Positions 39,842 through 49,991 of a stretch of 51,540 bases of DNA are shown in pieces. Position 1 is the first letter of the stretch. Each line of letters opens with the position of its first letter. Below the pieces are notes generated by a model, which did not search any database, was not told the DNA's origin, and worked only from the letters and a program-made list of their open reading frames with translations. Source of the DNA: Smithellaceae bacterium (lineage in GTDB: Bacteria; Desulfobacterota; Syntrophia; Syntrophales; Smithellaceae); NCBI GenBank assembly GCA_028693285.1, contig JAQUVQ010000015.1:1-51540 (forward strand). The letters run 5' to 3'. The translations under genes were made by a program, and so were the position numbers.

Positions 39842-41152
39842 ATGTTGAAAAAAACGGGAATCCTTTTCATGATTCTCCTGTGGATCGCGTCGGCGGGCGT
39901 TGTCCCCGCCGAGGAAGCCAGGCCACTGTTTCATGTGATCGAGCTGGGCGGCGTAATTACATCCCCATCGGCAAAATACGTCGCCCGAAGCCTGGAAGAA
40001 GCGACGGCCGCGAAGGCGGAAGGACTGATCATTCTGCTGGATACGCCCGGAGGCCTGGACACCGCGATGCGGGACATCGCCAAAAGCATTCTCAACGCGC
40101 CGCTGCCCGTGATCGTTTACGTCTATCCGTCCGGGGCGCGCGCCGCGTCGGCGGGCGTGATCATCGCGCAGGCCGCGCATGTCGCCGCCATGGCGCCCGG
40201 CACGAACATCGGCGCCGCTCATCCAGTGGCGATCGGCCTCGGAGGCAGCGGCGAGATGGACAAGACGATGTCTAAAAAAGTGGAAAACGACGCGGCGGCC
40301 TATGCCCGCAGCATTGCCAAAACGCGGGGGCGCAGCGAGGAATGGGCGGAAAAAGCGGTGCGCAAAAGCGAGTCCATTACGGCGGACGAAGCCCTGAAGC
40401 TGAACGTCATTGACGTCGTGGCCGCGGACATCGAAAAGCTGCTGGCCGCGATCGATCAGAAAACCGTGACCGTTGCCGGGGCCAAAAGAAAAATTTCCAC
40501 CGCCCGCGCGGTGCTTGACACCAAAAAGATGAGCACGCGGCAGGGGATTCTGGCGGCGATTTCCAATCCGAATATCGCGTATCTGCTTTTGCTGATCGGC
40601 CTGGCGGGGCTGTACTTTGAGTTTTCCACACCGGGCGCGATCCTGCCCGGCGTCATCGGCGGCATTTCCCTGCTCTTGGCTTTTTTCGGCTTGTCCACGC
40701 TGCCGGTGAGTTACACGGGGATTCTGCTGATCCTGTTCAGCGTCATTTTATTTATTGCGGAGATCAAAATCATGAGCCACGGCATGCTGACGGTGGGAGG
40801 AGTTATTTCACTTGCGCTGGGATCTTTTTTGCTTTTTGATTCCCCGGAGCCTGCGCTGAGAATTTCCCTGCAGGTTCTGCTTCCGGCCGTGCTGGTGGCG
40901 TCCGGGTTCTTCATCGTCATTATCCTGCTGGCCGTCAAGGCGCAGATGAGGAAGCACTATTCCGGGACGGAGGCCATGATCGGAGGCGAGGGGGAAGCCG
41001 CGACGGACGTCCACGGCGCCGGCAAGGTATTTTTCCAGGGCGAATACTGGACGGCCCGCAGCCAACGGGCGATTCCAAAGGGCGCTTCGGTCAGAATTGT
41101 CAAAGTGGAAGGCCTGAAACTGGTGGTGGATGAAATCAAAAACAACGAATAA
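39842..41152 (+). CDS. NfeD-family membrane protease (ClpP-class serine protease)
   Basis: A 436-residue membrane protein. A signal peptide (1-23) precedes a ClpP-like protease domain (about 28-220) with LLDTPGGLD, the catalytic serine in AASAGVII (S103) and a lysine in [10 protein letters not shown] (K146) near the site of the family's Ser-Lys dyad. About five membrane helices (250-365) follow, and an NfeD OB-fold domain (about 375-436) ends the protein. Members cut stomatin-type proteins; the slipin gene lies 26 bases downstream, which supports that role. The ATG at 39842 is preferred to 39809. Confidence 0.92.
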   Translation: MLKKTGILFMILLWIASAGVVPAEEARPLFHVIELGGVITSPSAKYVARSLEEATAAKAEGLIILLDTPGGLDTAMRDIAKSILNAPLPVIVYVYPSGARAASAGVIIAQAAHVAAMAPGTNIGAAHPVAIGLGGSGEMDKTMSKKVENDAAAYARSIAKTRGRSEEWAEKAVRKSESITADEALKLNVIDVVAADIEKLLAAIDQKTVTVAGAKRKISTARAVLDTKKMSTRQGILAAISNPNIAYLLLLIGLAGLYFEFSTPGAILPGVIGGISLLLAFFGLSTLPVSYTGILLILFSVILFIAEIKIMSHGMLTVGGVISLALGSFLLFDSPEPALRISLQVLLPAVLVASGFFIVIILLAVKAQMRKHYSGTEAMIGGEGEAATDVHGAGKVFFQGEYWTARSQRAIPKGASVRIVKVEGLKLVVDEIKNNE

Positions 41153-41178
41153 ATATCGATAACGAAGGAGGAAGGATT

Positions 41179-41943
41179 ATGTTGGGTTCTTTGCCGTTGC
41201 CCCTGTTGGTGGTGATCGTGCTGGTGGTCATGTTTTTGGCTTCCGCGATCAAAATCCTGAATGAATATGAACGGGCGGTCCTTTTCCGGCTGGGCAGGCT
41301 TCGAGACATCAAGGGACCGGGGTTGATCGTTATCATTCCCGGCATTGATAAAATTGTCCGGATCGACATGCGCACCATTACCATGGACGTCCCGCCGCAG
41401 GATGTCATTACCAAGGACAACGTTTCCATCAAGGTCAACGCGGTAATTTATTTCCGCGTGCTGGACGCCAACGCCGCCGTTGTGAATGTGGAGAATTATC
41501 TTTTTGCCACGTCCCAGCTAGCGCAGACGACGCTTAGGAGCGTTTGCGGCCAGGTGGAGCTGGACGAAATTCTGACAGAGCGCGAAAAGATCAACCTGGA
41601 AATTCAGGAAATTCTGGATCGAAGCACTGATCCCTGGGGAATCAAGGTGTCGCTCGTGGAAGTGAAGCATATTGACCTGCCCGAAGAGATGAAGCGCGCG
41701 ATGGCCAAGCAGGCCGAAGCCGAACGCGAAAGACGGGCGAAGGTCATCAATGCGGAAGGAGAATTCCAGGCCGCGCAGAAGCTGATTGATGCGGCCGCCC
41801 TGATGGAGACGCAGCCCATGTCGTTGCAGCTTCGTTATTTGCAGACGCTGAATCAGATTGCCGCGGAAAATAATTCAACGACGGTGTTTCCGATTCCGAT
41901 CGATTTGTTCAAGCCTTTCCTGAAGCTGGCGGAAAAATCATAA
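41179..41943 (+). CDS. SPFH-domain protein (slipin/stomatin-like)
   Basis: A 254-residue membrane-associated protein that forms oligomers in the inner membrane. An N-terminal hydrophobic hairpin (about 5-24) precedes the SPFH domain with [32 protein letters not shown] and the [19 protein letters not shown] segment, then a coiled-coil region with [17 protein letters not shown]. It follows the NfeD-type protease in the classic operon pair. AAGGAGGAAGG precedes the ATG. Confidence 0.93.
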   Translation: MLGSLPLPLLVVIVLVVMFLASAIKILNEYERAVLFRLGRLRDIKGPGLIVIIPGIDKIVRIDMRTITMDVPPQDVITKDNVSIKVNAVIYFRVLDANAAVVNVENYLFATSQLAQTTLRSVCGQVELDEILTEREKINLEIQEILDRSTDPWGIKVSLVEVKHIDLPEEMKRAMAKQAEAERERRAKVINAEGEFQAAQKLIDAAALMETQPMSLQLRYLQTLNQIAAENNSTTVFPIPIDLFKPFLKLAEKS

Positions 41944-42004
41944 GCGCGCGCCGGGGGGGCGATTCCCCGGTGCTCAAAAAACACATTTATTGAAGGAGAA
42001 GGAT

Positions 42005-42316
42005 ATGCCAAATGAAAAGCGCAACGTTCTTACCGGCGGACTTATTCTGATTACCCTGGGGGTTTTGATCTTTATCAGCAAAACCACTTCCTGCAGTTTC
42101 GGCCAGACCTGGCCGATCCTGCTCATCGTCATCGGCATCAGCACGCTGATTTACAGCATCCGGGCCATCGAGGGCTGGTTTATCGCCACGGTCGGCGTTA
42201 TTTTTCTCGTCATCGAATTGTACGGGTTTGATTTATACAGGTACTCCCAGTACATTCTGCCGGTGATTCTGATTGTACTGGGCGTTTATGTGCTGCTGAA
42301 GCGCCGCAAACGATAG
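42005..42316 (+). CDS. small multi-helix membrane protein (LiaF/DUF5668-like)
   Basis: A 103-residue protein with three to four predicted membrane helices (about 9-27, 36-55, 60-78 and 82-98), a GGLILITLGVLIFISK start and a basic KRRKR tail. The GxxLIxLGVL pattern recalls LiaF/DUF5668-type N-terminal membrane segments, but this protein lacks the soluble LiaF domain. GGAGAAGG precedes the ATG at 42005. It sits 60 bases after the slipin gene and is probably part of the same membrane-quality unit. Confidence 0.75.
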   Translation: MPNEKRNVLTGGLILITLGVLIFISKTTSCSFGQTWPILLIVIGISTLIYSIRAIEGWFIATVGVIFLVIELYGFDLYRYSQYILPVILIVLGVYVLLKRRKR

Positions 42317-42344
42317 GAACCCTGTTGCGAAAAAAGCACTTGCC

Positions 42345-43052
42345 ATGCGCTTTCAGCAAAAAAAGGCTCTGGTTCTCAGTGATTTTGACGGTACGATTTC
42401 CAGGGTGGATGTTGGAAACAGCGTTCTGGACCGGTTTACACCGGAAGGCTGGGAAGCCATTGACCGCGAGGTTGTCAAGGGAAGCCTGGGATCGCGGGAG
42501 GCCTACGAAAAAATTGCGCCGATGGTGCGGGTCGATGTCAACCGTCTCCGGACCCATGTGCTGAAGCACGCCGCCATCGATCCTTTTTTTGTCCGGTTTT
42601 GCCGTCTGGCCGGAAAAAGAGGAGTGGACGTCAAAATCGTTTCCGACGGGCTCGATTTTTACATTCGGGCGATTCTGGAAAAACACCGGCTGGGGGAGAT
42701 CGAATTTTATTCCAACCGGGTTGTGTTCGGCCGGGAGGAGGCCGTGGCGTTTGAGTTTCCGCAGGCCAATGCGCTGTGCGGCCGCTGCGGAACCTGCAAG
42801 AATAAAATTCTTCACGATCACCGGCTGATGTACGAAAAAATCATCTATGTCGGCGACGGCCACTCCGACATCTGCCCGTCTCAGTGCGCGGACCTGATCT
42901 TTGCCAAGGGCGAGCTTCTGCGAAAGTGCGAGCGGGAAAGCGCGGTTCCCTACCGGCCGTTCCATGATTTTCGCGAGGTTTCGGAGTATCTGAAGAAAAC
43001 GTTTGACAAACGGCGCGCTATTCGGGGAGCTACCCGGGAGAAGGAATCATGA
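42345..43052 (+). CDS. HAD-family phosphatase, MtnX/SerB-like
   Basis: A 235-residue phosphatase with the HAD nucleophile motif LSDFDGTIS (D13, D15), a VKIVSDGLDFYI motif II segment and IYVGDGHSDICPS near the end. The overall layout matches the MtnX group (methionine salvage) and related phosphoserine-phosphatase-like enzymes. A CGRCGTCKNK segment in the middle could bind zinc, as in some MtnX relatives. The substrate cannot be settled. The last codons overlap the aminotransferase start (ATGA). Confidence 0.82.
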   Translation: MRFQQKKALVLSDFDGTISRVDVGNSVLDRFTPEGWEAIDREVVKGSLGSREAYEKIAPMVRVDVNRLRTHVLKHAAIDPFFVRFCRLAGKRGVDVKIVSDGLDFYIRAILEKHRLGEIEFYSNRVVFGREEAVAFEFPQANALCGRCGTCKNKILHDHRLMYEKIIYVGDGHSDICPSQCADLIFAKGELLRKCERESAVPYRPFHDFREVSEYLKKTFDKRRAIRGATREKES

Positions 43053-44233
43053 GCATATCCAAGAAAATCAAAGCCTCCATGTCGCAGTCTTCCCTGATCC
43101 GCAAAATGTTTGAAGAAGGGAACCTTCTGAAAAGCAGGCACGGACACGACAAGGTCTATGATTTCAGTCTGGGCAATCCCAACGTGGACCATCCGCGCGA
43201 ATTCAAGAAGGAGCTGATTCGCGTCGCCCGCCAGGAAATCATCCTCAAGCACGGCTACACACCCAACGCCGGCTACCCGGAAACCCGGCGGGCAGTCGCC
43301 CAAACGATCAGCCGGTCCATCGGCCTGAAAATGGATGCCGATCACATTGTCATGTCCTGCGGGGCCGGCGGCGCGCTCAATGTGATTCTGAAGTCGATTC
43401 TGGATCCCGGCGACGAAGTCCTGATCCTCAAGCCGTTTTTCGTCGAGTATCCCTTTTATATCGAAAACTACGGCGGGGTGGTAAAGATCGCGGACACACG
43501 CCCCGATTTTTCTCCGGATCTGGAAGCGATTGCCCGGATGATCACCCGACGGACCAAGGCGCTCATTCTCAACTCGCCCAACAATCCGACCGGCCGGGTG
43601 TACAGCAAAACGAATATTGCCGGCCTGGCCCGGCTGCTGAGAGAAAAGGAGAAAAAATACAGCAAGGCCATCTATCTCCTTTCCGACGAGGCATACGCGC
43701 AAATTCTTTACGATGGCATTCAACTGCCTTCCGTTCTGACGGCTTATGCCGACAGCATCGTCGCGTATTCCTACTCCAAAACCCTGTCGCTGCCGGGCGA
43801 AAGAATCGGCTACATCGCAGTAAATCCGAAAATTCACGAGGCGGACGACCTGATCCGGGCGCTGATCCTGTGCACGCGGATCATGGGATTTGTGAACGCC
43901 CCGGCCCTGATGCAGCGCATCGTGGCCAATCTTCAGCACATCACCGTGGATGTAAAGATTTACCAGAAGAAAAGGGATTTGCTCTGCGGCGGCCTGGCCC
44001 GCGCGGGATACCAATTCATCAAACCGCAGGGTGCTTTTTATCTGTTTGTGAAAAGTCCGGTTCCCGACGATGTGGCGTTCGCGCAGAGGCTCGTGCAGAA
44101 AAATATTCTGGTGGTTCCCGGAAGCGGATTCGGAACGCCGGGCTATTTCCGCATCGCTTTTTGCGTCGATGACGCGACCATTCGGAATTCCATGAAAGGC
44201 TTCGCAGCGGCCATTCGGGATTGCCGGGGCTGA
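43049..44233 (+). CDS. class I/II PLP-dependent aminotransferase
   Basis: A 394-residue fold-type I aminotransferase. It has NAGYPETRRAVA, the cofactor loop CGAGGALNVIL, NSPNNPTGRVY (including the asparagine that contacts PLP) and the Schiff-base lysine K244 in SYSKTLSLPGERIGY. The aspartate in LSDEAYAQI contacts the ring nitrogen. The family includes aspartate- and alanine-type enzymes; the amino donor is unknown. It is translationally coupled to the HAD phosphatase, so the two may act in one pathway. Confidence 0.92.
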   Translation: MSISKKIKASMSQSSLIRKMFEEGNLLKSRHGHDKVYDFSLGNPNVDHPREFKKELIRVARQEIILKHGYTPNAGYPETRRAVAQTISRSIGLKMDADHIVMSCGAGGALNVILKSILDPGDEVLILKPFFVEYPFYIENYGGVVKIADTRPDFSPDLEAIARMITRRTKALILNSPNNPTGRVYSKTNIAGLARLLREKEKKYSKAIYLLSDEAYAQILYDGIQLPSVLTAYADSIVAYSYSKTLSLPGERIGYIAVNPKIHEADDLIRALILCTRIMGFVNAPALMQRIVANLQHITVDVKIYQKKRDLLCGGLARAGYQFIKPQGAFYLFVKSPVPDDVAFAQRLVQKNILVVPGSGFGTPGYFRIAFCVDDATIRNSMKGFAAAIRDCRG

Positions 44234-44267
44234 ACCCTTGCATTTGGCACTCATGGCGCCGACCAAC

Positions 44268-44356
44268 GTAGGGCGGGTCGCTTGTGACCTTCAGGTTATC
44301 ATACCCGCCGAACCGACATGCAAGGTCCATTTGGCGCACCTAAAGGTGCGCCCTAC
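44268..44356. mobile_element. small MITE-like inverted-repeat element
   Basis: An 89-base stretch bounded by GTAGGGCG (44268-44275) and its complement CGCCCTAC (44349-44356). Inside are two hairpins, GGCGGGT...ACCCGCC and GGCGCACC-TAAA-GGTGCGCC. It is non-coding and lies between convergent genes, so it may also act as a terminator. A related fragment lies at 29220-29240. I see no target duplication, and no transposase in the window. Confidence 0.5.
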
Positions 44357-44412
44357 ATAAAAAACTGTCAAAAGACGGAAGCTGTTCCTCGTGTTTTTGT
44401 CGAGCGCTCTGA

Positions 44413-47400
44413 TTACAGCATATTTCCGATTTCCTGAATCAGTTGATTCAGGCGTTTGGGTGAAACAGGGTAGGGGGTTTTCAGCTCCTGGGCAAAAAGA
44501 GACACCTTGTATTCTTCGATCATCCAGCGCAGTTCATCCGTCTTGTTTCGCTTTTCCTCCGATGCGTCGGTGTCCATTGCGCCTCGGATTTCCTGAAGTT
44601 TAACGGCGTAAGTCGCCGCCTGGCGCAATTTCGATTCCGTGGACGCCAGGTTCAGGCTTCCCCGTTCGGCCCGCAGAAAGAGAGCTTTCAGGTAGCGGGG
44701 CAGATGGCGCAGACGGTCAAAATCGCAGTGCAGAATGAAATCTTCGGGGACCAGGACGTGTGCTTCCGCCAGGGTCGCCTGCAGAAACTCGGCCAAGGGC
44801 GGATGCGGCCGGTTTTTGAATATCAGTTTTTGCAGGCCGTCGTGAGTTTCGGCAAAGCTTCGAAGAACCGGGGCGATGGCCGCGACGACTTCCTGACCGT
44901 AAGAAAGGATCTTCGGCCGGACCTCATCGGCATGCTTCATAAACTCTTTCGGGCTGCGCCAGGAGCGCCGGAAAAGATCTCTTTTCACCCGCTCCAGAAC
45001 GGATCGTTCGACCTGCCGGGGGCTGCCCAGCAGGGACGCCTGCTCTTTGAGTTCACCGCCAAGGGAGATGTTTTTTTTCAGTTGCTTGATCCTGTCCTCG
45101 AAATGGATGGCATAGAGAGCGGCTACACCGGCAGCGTGGACGGCCGCGGCTTCCCGGGGGTCGGCAAAAATCCGCAGACGAACGGCTCCTCCCTGATCCT
45201 GAAGCGCCGGATAGGCTAAGCCGGTCACGCCATGCTTTCCGGCAATCTCAACATTCTCGGGCAGGTCTCCGAAATCCCAGCTTGTAAGGTTCTCCTTTTC
45301 CCATTGCCTCCGGCAATCCTCCATAGAGGTGCGCCGGATCTCTTCGGTCAGCTCCCGTTGCAATTCTCCAATGTCGCGGCTGCTTCGGATTTCACTTCCC
45401 CGGTCGTCGATGACGCTGTAGCGGATCTGCAAATGCGGCGGCAGTTTTTCCGGCGCCCAGAAGCCGGCCGGCACCGTCAAATGATATTCATCGAATAAAA
45501 ACCTGCTTAACGCCAAAGGCAGGGCCTGGTCTTCACCGGCGGTCTGCCGGTTGAACCGTCCGGCAACCTCAATCAGGGGAGGAAGATTCCGGCGGATATT
45601 TTTGGGCAGGGATTTTAGCCAATGCAGGGCCTTCTCTTCCCGCAGGGACGGCAAATGCTTTTCGATGTTTACCGGGGAGGCTCCGGCGATGAGGCCCAGC
45701 GGCATGCGGACGGTCACGCCGTCGCCCGCGCGCCCCGGCTCAAACTTGTAGCGGCAGGGCAAGACGGCATTGCCCATCCGGATCTGATCCGGATACCGGT
45801 TCAATTCATCGAGGTCGGGTCCGGCGGCAATCAGGTCTTCCTCCCGAAAGCGCAGAAAAGCATCGCTCCCTCTGTCTTTGATGAGTTTCTGCAGGGAACG
45901 GATATCGGAAAGAAGCGGCAGACGCTGTTCATAAAGGCCGGCGATGGTTTCTTCATCGGCGGCGATGCCGCGTTTGCGCAGCTTGTCTTCCATCGTTTTG
46001 ACTTTTTCCCGCAACGACAGGTTGTGCTCCAAAAAGGGAAGTTTGCGCCCGGTCTCTCCCGTGACCAGCGCTTCACGAATGAAGATTCTCCAGGCTTCCT
46101 CCGGGTTGATCCGTTCATAGGCGACGCTTCTTTGCTCCACGATGGTCAATCCGAATAAAACAACTTTTTCCAGGGCAACCACCTGCCCGCGGCTTTTTTC
46201 CCAGTGCGCCGCCCAGTGCTGGCAGCGGCAGTGCTCCCCGCCCAGCTCTTCGAGCCACTCGCTTTGAATGTTGGCCGCGTTGCGGGCAAAAACCCTGGAG
46301 GTCAGGCTGATTTCCGCGGCGACGATCCAGGGCCCGCCCCGGTTGAAAAGACCCGAACCCGGATACAGCATCACCTCGCGGCTTTTGGCGGCCGTGTAAA
46401 AATTTTTTTCTTTCTTTTGCGCGATGTTGGAAAGATAGCCGCTCAGGATCGAGCGGTGGATTTTGTCGGAAACCTCCTGGTCGATTTCGGCTCTGACGGG
46501 TTTTCGCCGCGATATCGCGCCCGCTTTTCCGCCGAGAATGTCCAGAATCTGCGAGTAAACGTCTCTCCATTCCTCCATCCGCCGGTAAGATAGAAAATGA
46601 TCGCGGCAGAATTTGCGCCGCTGTCCCTGCGGCTGCATTTGCTCAAAATAGTCCGAATACCGGTTCCAGATCTGCAGGTAGGCGAGGAAGTCCGATTCCG
46701 GATGCGCAAATTGCGCGTGCGCGGCCGCCGCCTGATCTATCTTGTCGTAGGGCCTTTCGCGGGGGTCCTGGATGCTCAGAGCCGCGGCGATCACGGCGAT
46801 TTCACGGACGCAGCCGTTCTTTTGAGCTTCGATGATCATCCGCGATACCCGGGGATCAAGCGGGAACTGCGCCATGGTCCGGCCGATCGGAGTCAGCCGG
46901 TATTGCCCGGCTTCCCCTTCGTTTTGGTCGCGGCGGATCGCCCCCAGGTCGCGCAGGGTATCGACGGCGTCGCGTAGGCTTTTGGGCTGCGGCCGGTCGA
47001 TAAAGGGAAAATCATCGATCATCCCCAGATTCAGAGACAGCATGCGCAGCACCACGCCGGCCAGATTGGATCGCAGGATTTCCGGCGTGGAATAAACCGG
47101 CCGCGAGGCCAGATCCTCCGCGGAATACAGGCGGTAGCAGATTCCGTTCTGCACGCGGCCGCAGCGGCCTTTTCTCTGCTCGGCGCTGCTTTGGGAAACG
47201 GGTTTGACCGGCAGCCCGGTGGTTTGGCTGCGGGGATTGTATTCCAGCACGCGGGCCAGACCCGAATCAATGACATACTTGATGCCGGGAATCGTCAGAG
47301 ACGTCTCTGCGATATTGGTCGCGACAATGATTTTTTGACGGTCGGCGGAATGGAAAACCAGCTTCTGCTGTTCCGAGGAGAGCCTCGCAAACAGGGGCAA

Positions 47401-48375
47401 AACAAGGCCGCTGCAGCGCTTTCCAATTCGTTCGCAGGCTTCTCGGATGTCCTGCTCCGTGGGGAGAAACATCAGGATGTCTTCGAAACACCCCCGGCGC
47501 TGCAAATCTTCCGCGCAGGCCACGGCTTCATCAACATAGGTCGTTTCGCCTTTCTCCTCCGCGACCGGATCCAGCGGCCGGTAGCGGACGTCCACCGGAT
47601 ACATCCGTCCGGAGACTTCGATAACCGGCGCTCCGTCAAACGCCCGGGCGAATTTATCCGTGTCGATCGTGGCGGATGTGATGATCAGCTTCAGGTCTTT
47701 TCTTCTGGCGAGCAGGTTGCGCAAATACCCCAAGAGGAAGTCGATGTTGAGGCTGCGCTCGTGCGCTTCATCGACGATGATTGCATCATACGCCAGCAGG
47801 TTCCGATCCCCGACCGTTTCGGTCAGCAGAATGCCGTCGGTCATGACCCGAATGAGCGGCTCCGCCGATGTTTTTTCTTCAAAGCGGATTTTATACGCCA
47901 CGGCTTGGCCGCAGTCCTGGCCGAGCTCCGAGGCAATGCGCGCCGCGATGCTGACGGCGGCAATCCTTCGGGGCTGGGTCAGCCCGATAACGCCCCGCAG
48001 GCCCAGCCCCGCCTCCAGACACATCTTGGGAATCTGCGTCGTCTTGCCCGATCCGGTTTCGCCGGTTACGATGACGACCTGATTTTTTCGAATGGCATCG
48101 ACAATGTCCTGACGTTTGGCGCAGATGGGCAGTTCCGGGGGAAAATTCAACGAAGGAACGGACTGACCGCGTCTTTGCACACGGCGGCGCGATGCGTCCA
48201 TCCGGCTTTGCAGACGGGACGCTGCAGCGGCGGTCCGGTCCGGTTGCCCGACCGAAGAGGCATTCGCGGTTTTCAGCGTTTGCAGCAGGCGATGGTAATC
48301 GGCGATCATGATTTCGCGCGCGTGGCGTTCCACCCGGCGGATCAGCCCGTTATGGGGATGGTTTGACGACAACAT
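44413..48375 (-). CDS. hrpA: ATP-dependent RNA helicase HrpA
   Basis: A 1320-residue DEAH-box RNA helicase of the HrpA family, of the usual length. It has motif I GETGSGKTT (105-113), motif II DEAH (202-205), motif III SAT (234-236), the motif VI segment with EQRKGRCGRV, the HA2 region after it, an OB-fold part and the long C-terminal DUF3418-type domain. In E. coli HrpA processes mRNA and resolves stalled ribosomes. GGGGAAAA precedes the ATG at 48375, and the gene follows the DUF4139 gene after 22 bases on the same strand. Confidence 0.94.
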   Translation of the reverse strand: MLSSNHPHNGLIRRVERHAREIMIADYHRLLQTLKTANASSVGQPDRTAAAASRLQSRMDASRRRVQRRGQSVPSLNFPPELPICAKRQDIVDAIRKNQVVIVTGETGSGKTTQIPKMCLEAGLGLRGVIGLTQPRRIAAVSIAARIASELGQDCGQAVAYKIRFEEKTSAEPLIRVMTDGILLTETVGDRNLLAYDAIIVDEAHERSLNIDFLLGYLRNLLARRKDLKLIITSATIDTDKFARAFDGAPVIEVSGRMYPVDVRYRPLDPVAEEKGETTYVDEAVACAEDLQRRGCFEDILMFLPTEQDIREACERIGKRCSGLVLPLFARLSSEQQKLVFHSADRQKIIVATNIAETSLTIPGIKYVIDSGLARVLEYNPRSQTTGLPVKPVSQSSAEQRKGRCGRVQNGICYRLYSAEDLASRPVYSTPEILRSNLAGVVLRMLSLNLGMIDDFPFIDRPQPKSLRDAVDTLRDLGAIRRDQNEGEAGQYRLTPIGRTMAQFPLDPRVSRMIIEAQKNGCVREIAVIAAALSIQDPRERPYDKIDQAAAAHAQFAHPESDFLAYLQIWNRYSDYFEQMQPQGQRRKFCRDHFLSYRRMEEWRDVYSQILDILGGKAGAISRRKPVRAEIDQEVSDKIHRSILSGYLSNIAQKKEKNFYTAAKSREVMLYPGSGLFNRGGPWIVAAEISLTSRVFARNAANIQSEWLEELGGEHCRCQHWAAHWEKSRGQVVALEKVVLFGLTIVEQRSVAYERINPEEAWRIFIREALVTGETGRKLPFLEHNLSLREKVKTMEDKLRKRGIAADEETIAGLYEQRLPLLSDIRSLQKLIKDRGSDAFLRFREEDLIAAGPDLDELNRYPDQIRMGNAVLPCRYKFEPGRAGDGVTVRMPLGLIAGASPVNIEKHLPSLREEKALHWLKSLPKNIRRNLPPLIEVAGRFNRQTAGEDQALPLALSRFLFDEYHLTVPAGFWAPEKLPPHLQIRYSVIDDRGSEIRSSRDIGELQRELTEEIRRTSMEDCRRQWEKENLTSWDFGDLPENVEIAGKHGVTGLAYPALQDQGGAVRLRIFADPREAAAVHAAGVAALYAIHFEDRIKQLKKNISLGGELKEQASLLGSPRQVERSVLERVKRDLFRRSWRSPKEFMKHADEVRPKILSYGQEVVAAIAPVLRSFAETHDGLQKLIFKNRPHPPLAEFLQATLAEAHVLVPEDFILHCDFDRLRHLPRYLKALFLRAERGSLNLASTESKLRQAATYAVKLQEIRGAMDTDASEEKRNKTDELRWMIEEYKVSLFAQELKTPYPVSPKRLNQLIQEIGNML

Positions 48376-48397
48376 TTTTCCCCGTCATCACCGGCCG

Positions 48398-49975
48398 TCA
48401 GCGCCGCCAGCCGAAATCGAGAGCCATGTCCTGGGGCGCTTCCAGTTCAACGCCGGTTTCAATATTCTTTTTCTGCAAAGCGGGCAGATCAACCAGCCAG
48501 ATGAAGACGGCCTCGCCTTTTTCCGAAGGCTCGGGCTGATGTTTGAACGTCAGCTTGATTCTTTCGTCTCGGGGCTGAGGAATCGGTTCTTCAATGCGCA
48601 GCTTGACCGGTGTGTTTCCGGTGTTTTTGGCTTCCAGACGCCACTGCCACCGGCGCGTCTGTTTGTTGGAGAAAAATCTTGCGCCGCCGGATTGATCGGC
48701 AACGGTCAAAGAGCTGACCATGACGAAGGGGCTGTTGCCGAAATAGATGTCCGCCTCCTTGCCTGCAAGAGCGAAAGGACGCTTGCCGATGATCGCTCCG
48801 TCAATGACGAACGTTGCTTCCCCGGAAGGGATTTCCGCCGGTCCCGGCAACTGGATCTTTGCCTGCAGATAGGCCTGAGGGGAAACGCTGGGGCGCGCCA
48901 GGAAAAGGAACTGCGCCGGCCAGGTTTCTTCCTTGATTTTCAAACGCTGGCGGTCCCCCGGCGTCACCGTCTTTTTTCCCAGCGACCAGACCGAATAGGT
49001 GGTGCGGACCGTTTCGACGGGCGCCTGCGCTCCTGCCGCCAACGTGTCGTTGGCTTCTTCCATTGCCATCATGGTCGATGCGGCTTTTTCCCGCCGCGCT
49101 GATTTATAAATCACAGGCGACCTCGGTTTGATAATCCAGGGGGGCAGCTCCGGCGGCGTGATCGTCCGGACCGGCTGCAGCGTGGCCAGATGGATTTGGG
49201 CCATTTTCCATTCTTCTCCCGTGGATTGCCAGATTTCCGCGTCCCAGGAAAACAGAACGCTCGCGGAGGAGGGCAGGGCCTCCATGCGGTAAAGAGGCTG
49301 CCAGCCGCAGCCGCCCAGCGTATAGCTGTAGTTCAAAAACGCGTCACGGGGCGCGGCTCCGGACAGGGTGACCGTCGCTTCCCAGGATTTTTCGCTTTTG
49401 CCGGCGGCCCGGTCCAGATTTTCCTGAATCTCTTTGATCTGCTTGTCGATGTTTTCCATCTCCGCTTCCACGGCATTCTTTTCAGAAAATATTTTGCGGC
49501 TGCTTCTGCCGATGGCCGAAGCCAGCGTGTCCGCCTCGGTCACCGTTTTGGTTTTTGCCTTGGTCTGCGCCTGCCAGAACTGAATCTGGATGTCCAGGGC
49601 TTTGAGCCGGGCCGTGAGCTCCTTTTTTTCGTTCTGGGTTTTTTTTAACTGGGTGCGCAGTTGGGCGATTCTGTTTTCGTCAATCCGCGCGATGGATTTG
49701 ATCCGGATGTCGTCTATCTTGATGCGTCCGGCCGAAGACGGCGAAACCGTCAGGGATTCCGGATCCGCCTGGGAGGGCAAAACCAGAATCACCTGATTTT
49801 TATTTGCGTCCGCGGACTGTAGATCGATTTTCACCGTTTCTTCAACCCTTGCCGAATCGGGAAAAAGAGTCACTTCCCTCACCGCGGCCGGGGACACGGA
49901 AGGCAAAAACAACAGGCCGGCGGCCAGAAGCGGCAATATTCCCATCCATGCATGCTTGCGAATTTTTAGAAACAT
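48398..49975 (-). CDS. DUF4139 (MuiA-like) secreted protein
   Basis: A 525-residue exported protein. A signal peptide (about 1-30, ending VSPAAV) precedes the DUF4140-type start VREVTLFPDSARVEE, a coiled coil (about 100-190) and the DUF4139 domain (about 200-525), which includes YSYTLGGCGWQPLYRM and the WDAEIWQSTGEEW segment. The family includes proteins annotated as mucoidy inhibitor A, and its function is poorly known. It is encoded between the MtaD-like and HrpA genes on the same strand with short gaps. Confidence 0.87.
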   Translation of the reverse strand: MFLKIRKHAWMGILPLLAAGLLFLPSVSPAAVREVTLFPDSARVEETVKIDLQSADANKNQVILVLPSQADPESLTVSPSSAGRIKIDDIRIKSIARIDENRIAQLRTQLKKTQNEKKELTARLKALDIQIQFWQAQTKAKTKTVTEADTLASAIGRSSRKIFSEKNAVEAEMENIDKQIKEIQENLDRAAGKSEKSWEATVTLSGAAPRDAFLNYSYTLGGCGWQPLYRMEALPSSASVLFSWDAEIWQSTGEEWKMAQIHLATLQPVRTITPPELPPWIIKPRSPVIYKSARREKAASTMMAMEEANDTLAAGAQAPVETVRTTYSVWSLGKKTVTPGDRQRLKIKEETWPAQFLFLARPSVSPQAYLQAKIQLPGPAEIPSGEATFVIDGAIIGKRPFALAGKEADIYFGNSPFVMVSSLTVADQSGGARFFSNKQTRRWQWRLEAKNTGNTPVKLRIEEPIPQPRDERIKLTFKHQPEPSEKGEAVFIWLVDLPALQKKNIETGVELEAPQDMALDFGWRR

Positions 49976-49991
49976 ACGCGCACCCTTTCCT

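Noticed and set aside
44247..44261. TGGCAC-N5-GCGC resembling a sigma-54 promoter.
   Set aside because: The -12 element does not match TTGC and only a repeat element and a convergent gene lie downstream.
47191..48366. A 391-codon plus-strand frame opposite hrpA.
   Set aside because: It is a shadow of the helicase gene with no domain signature.
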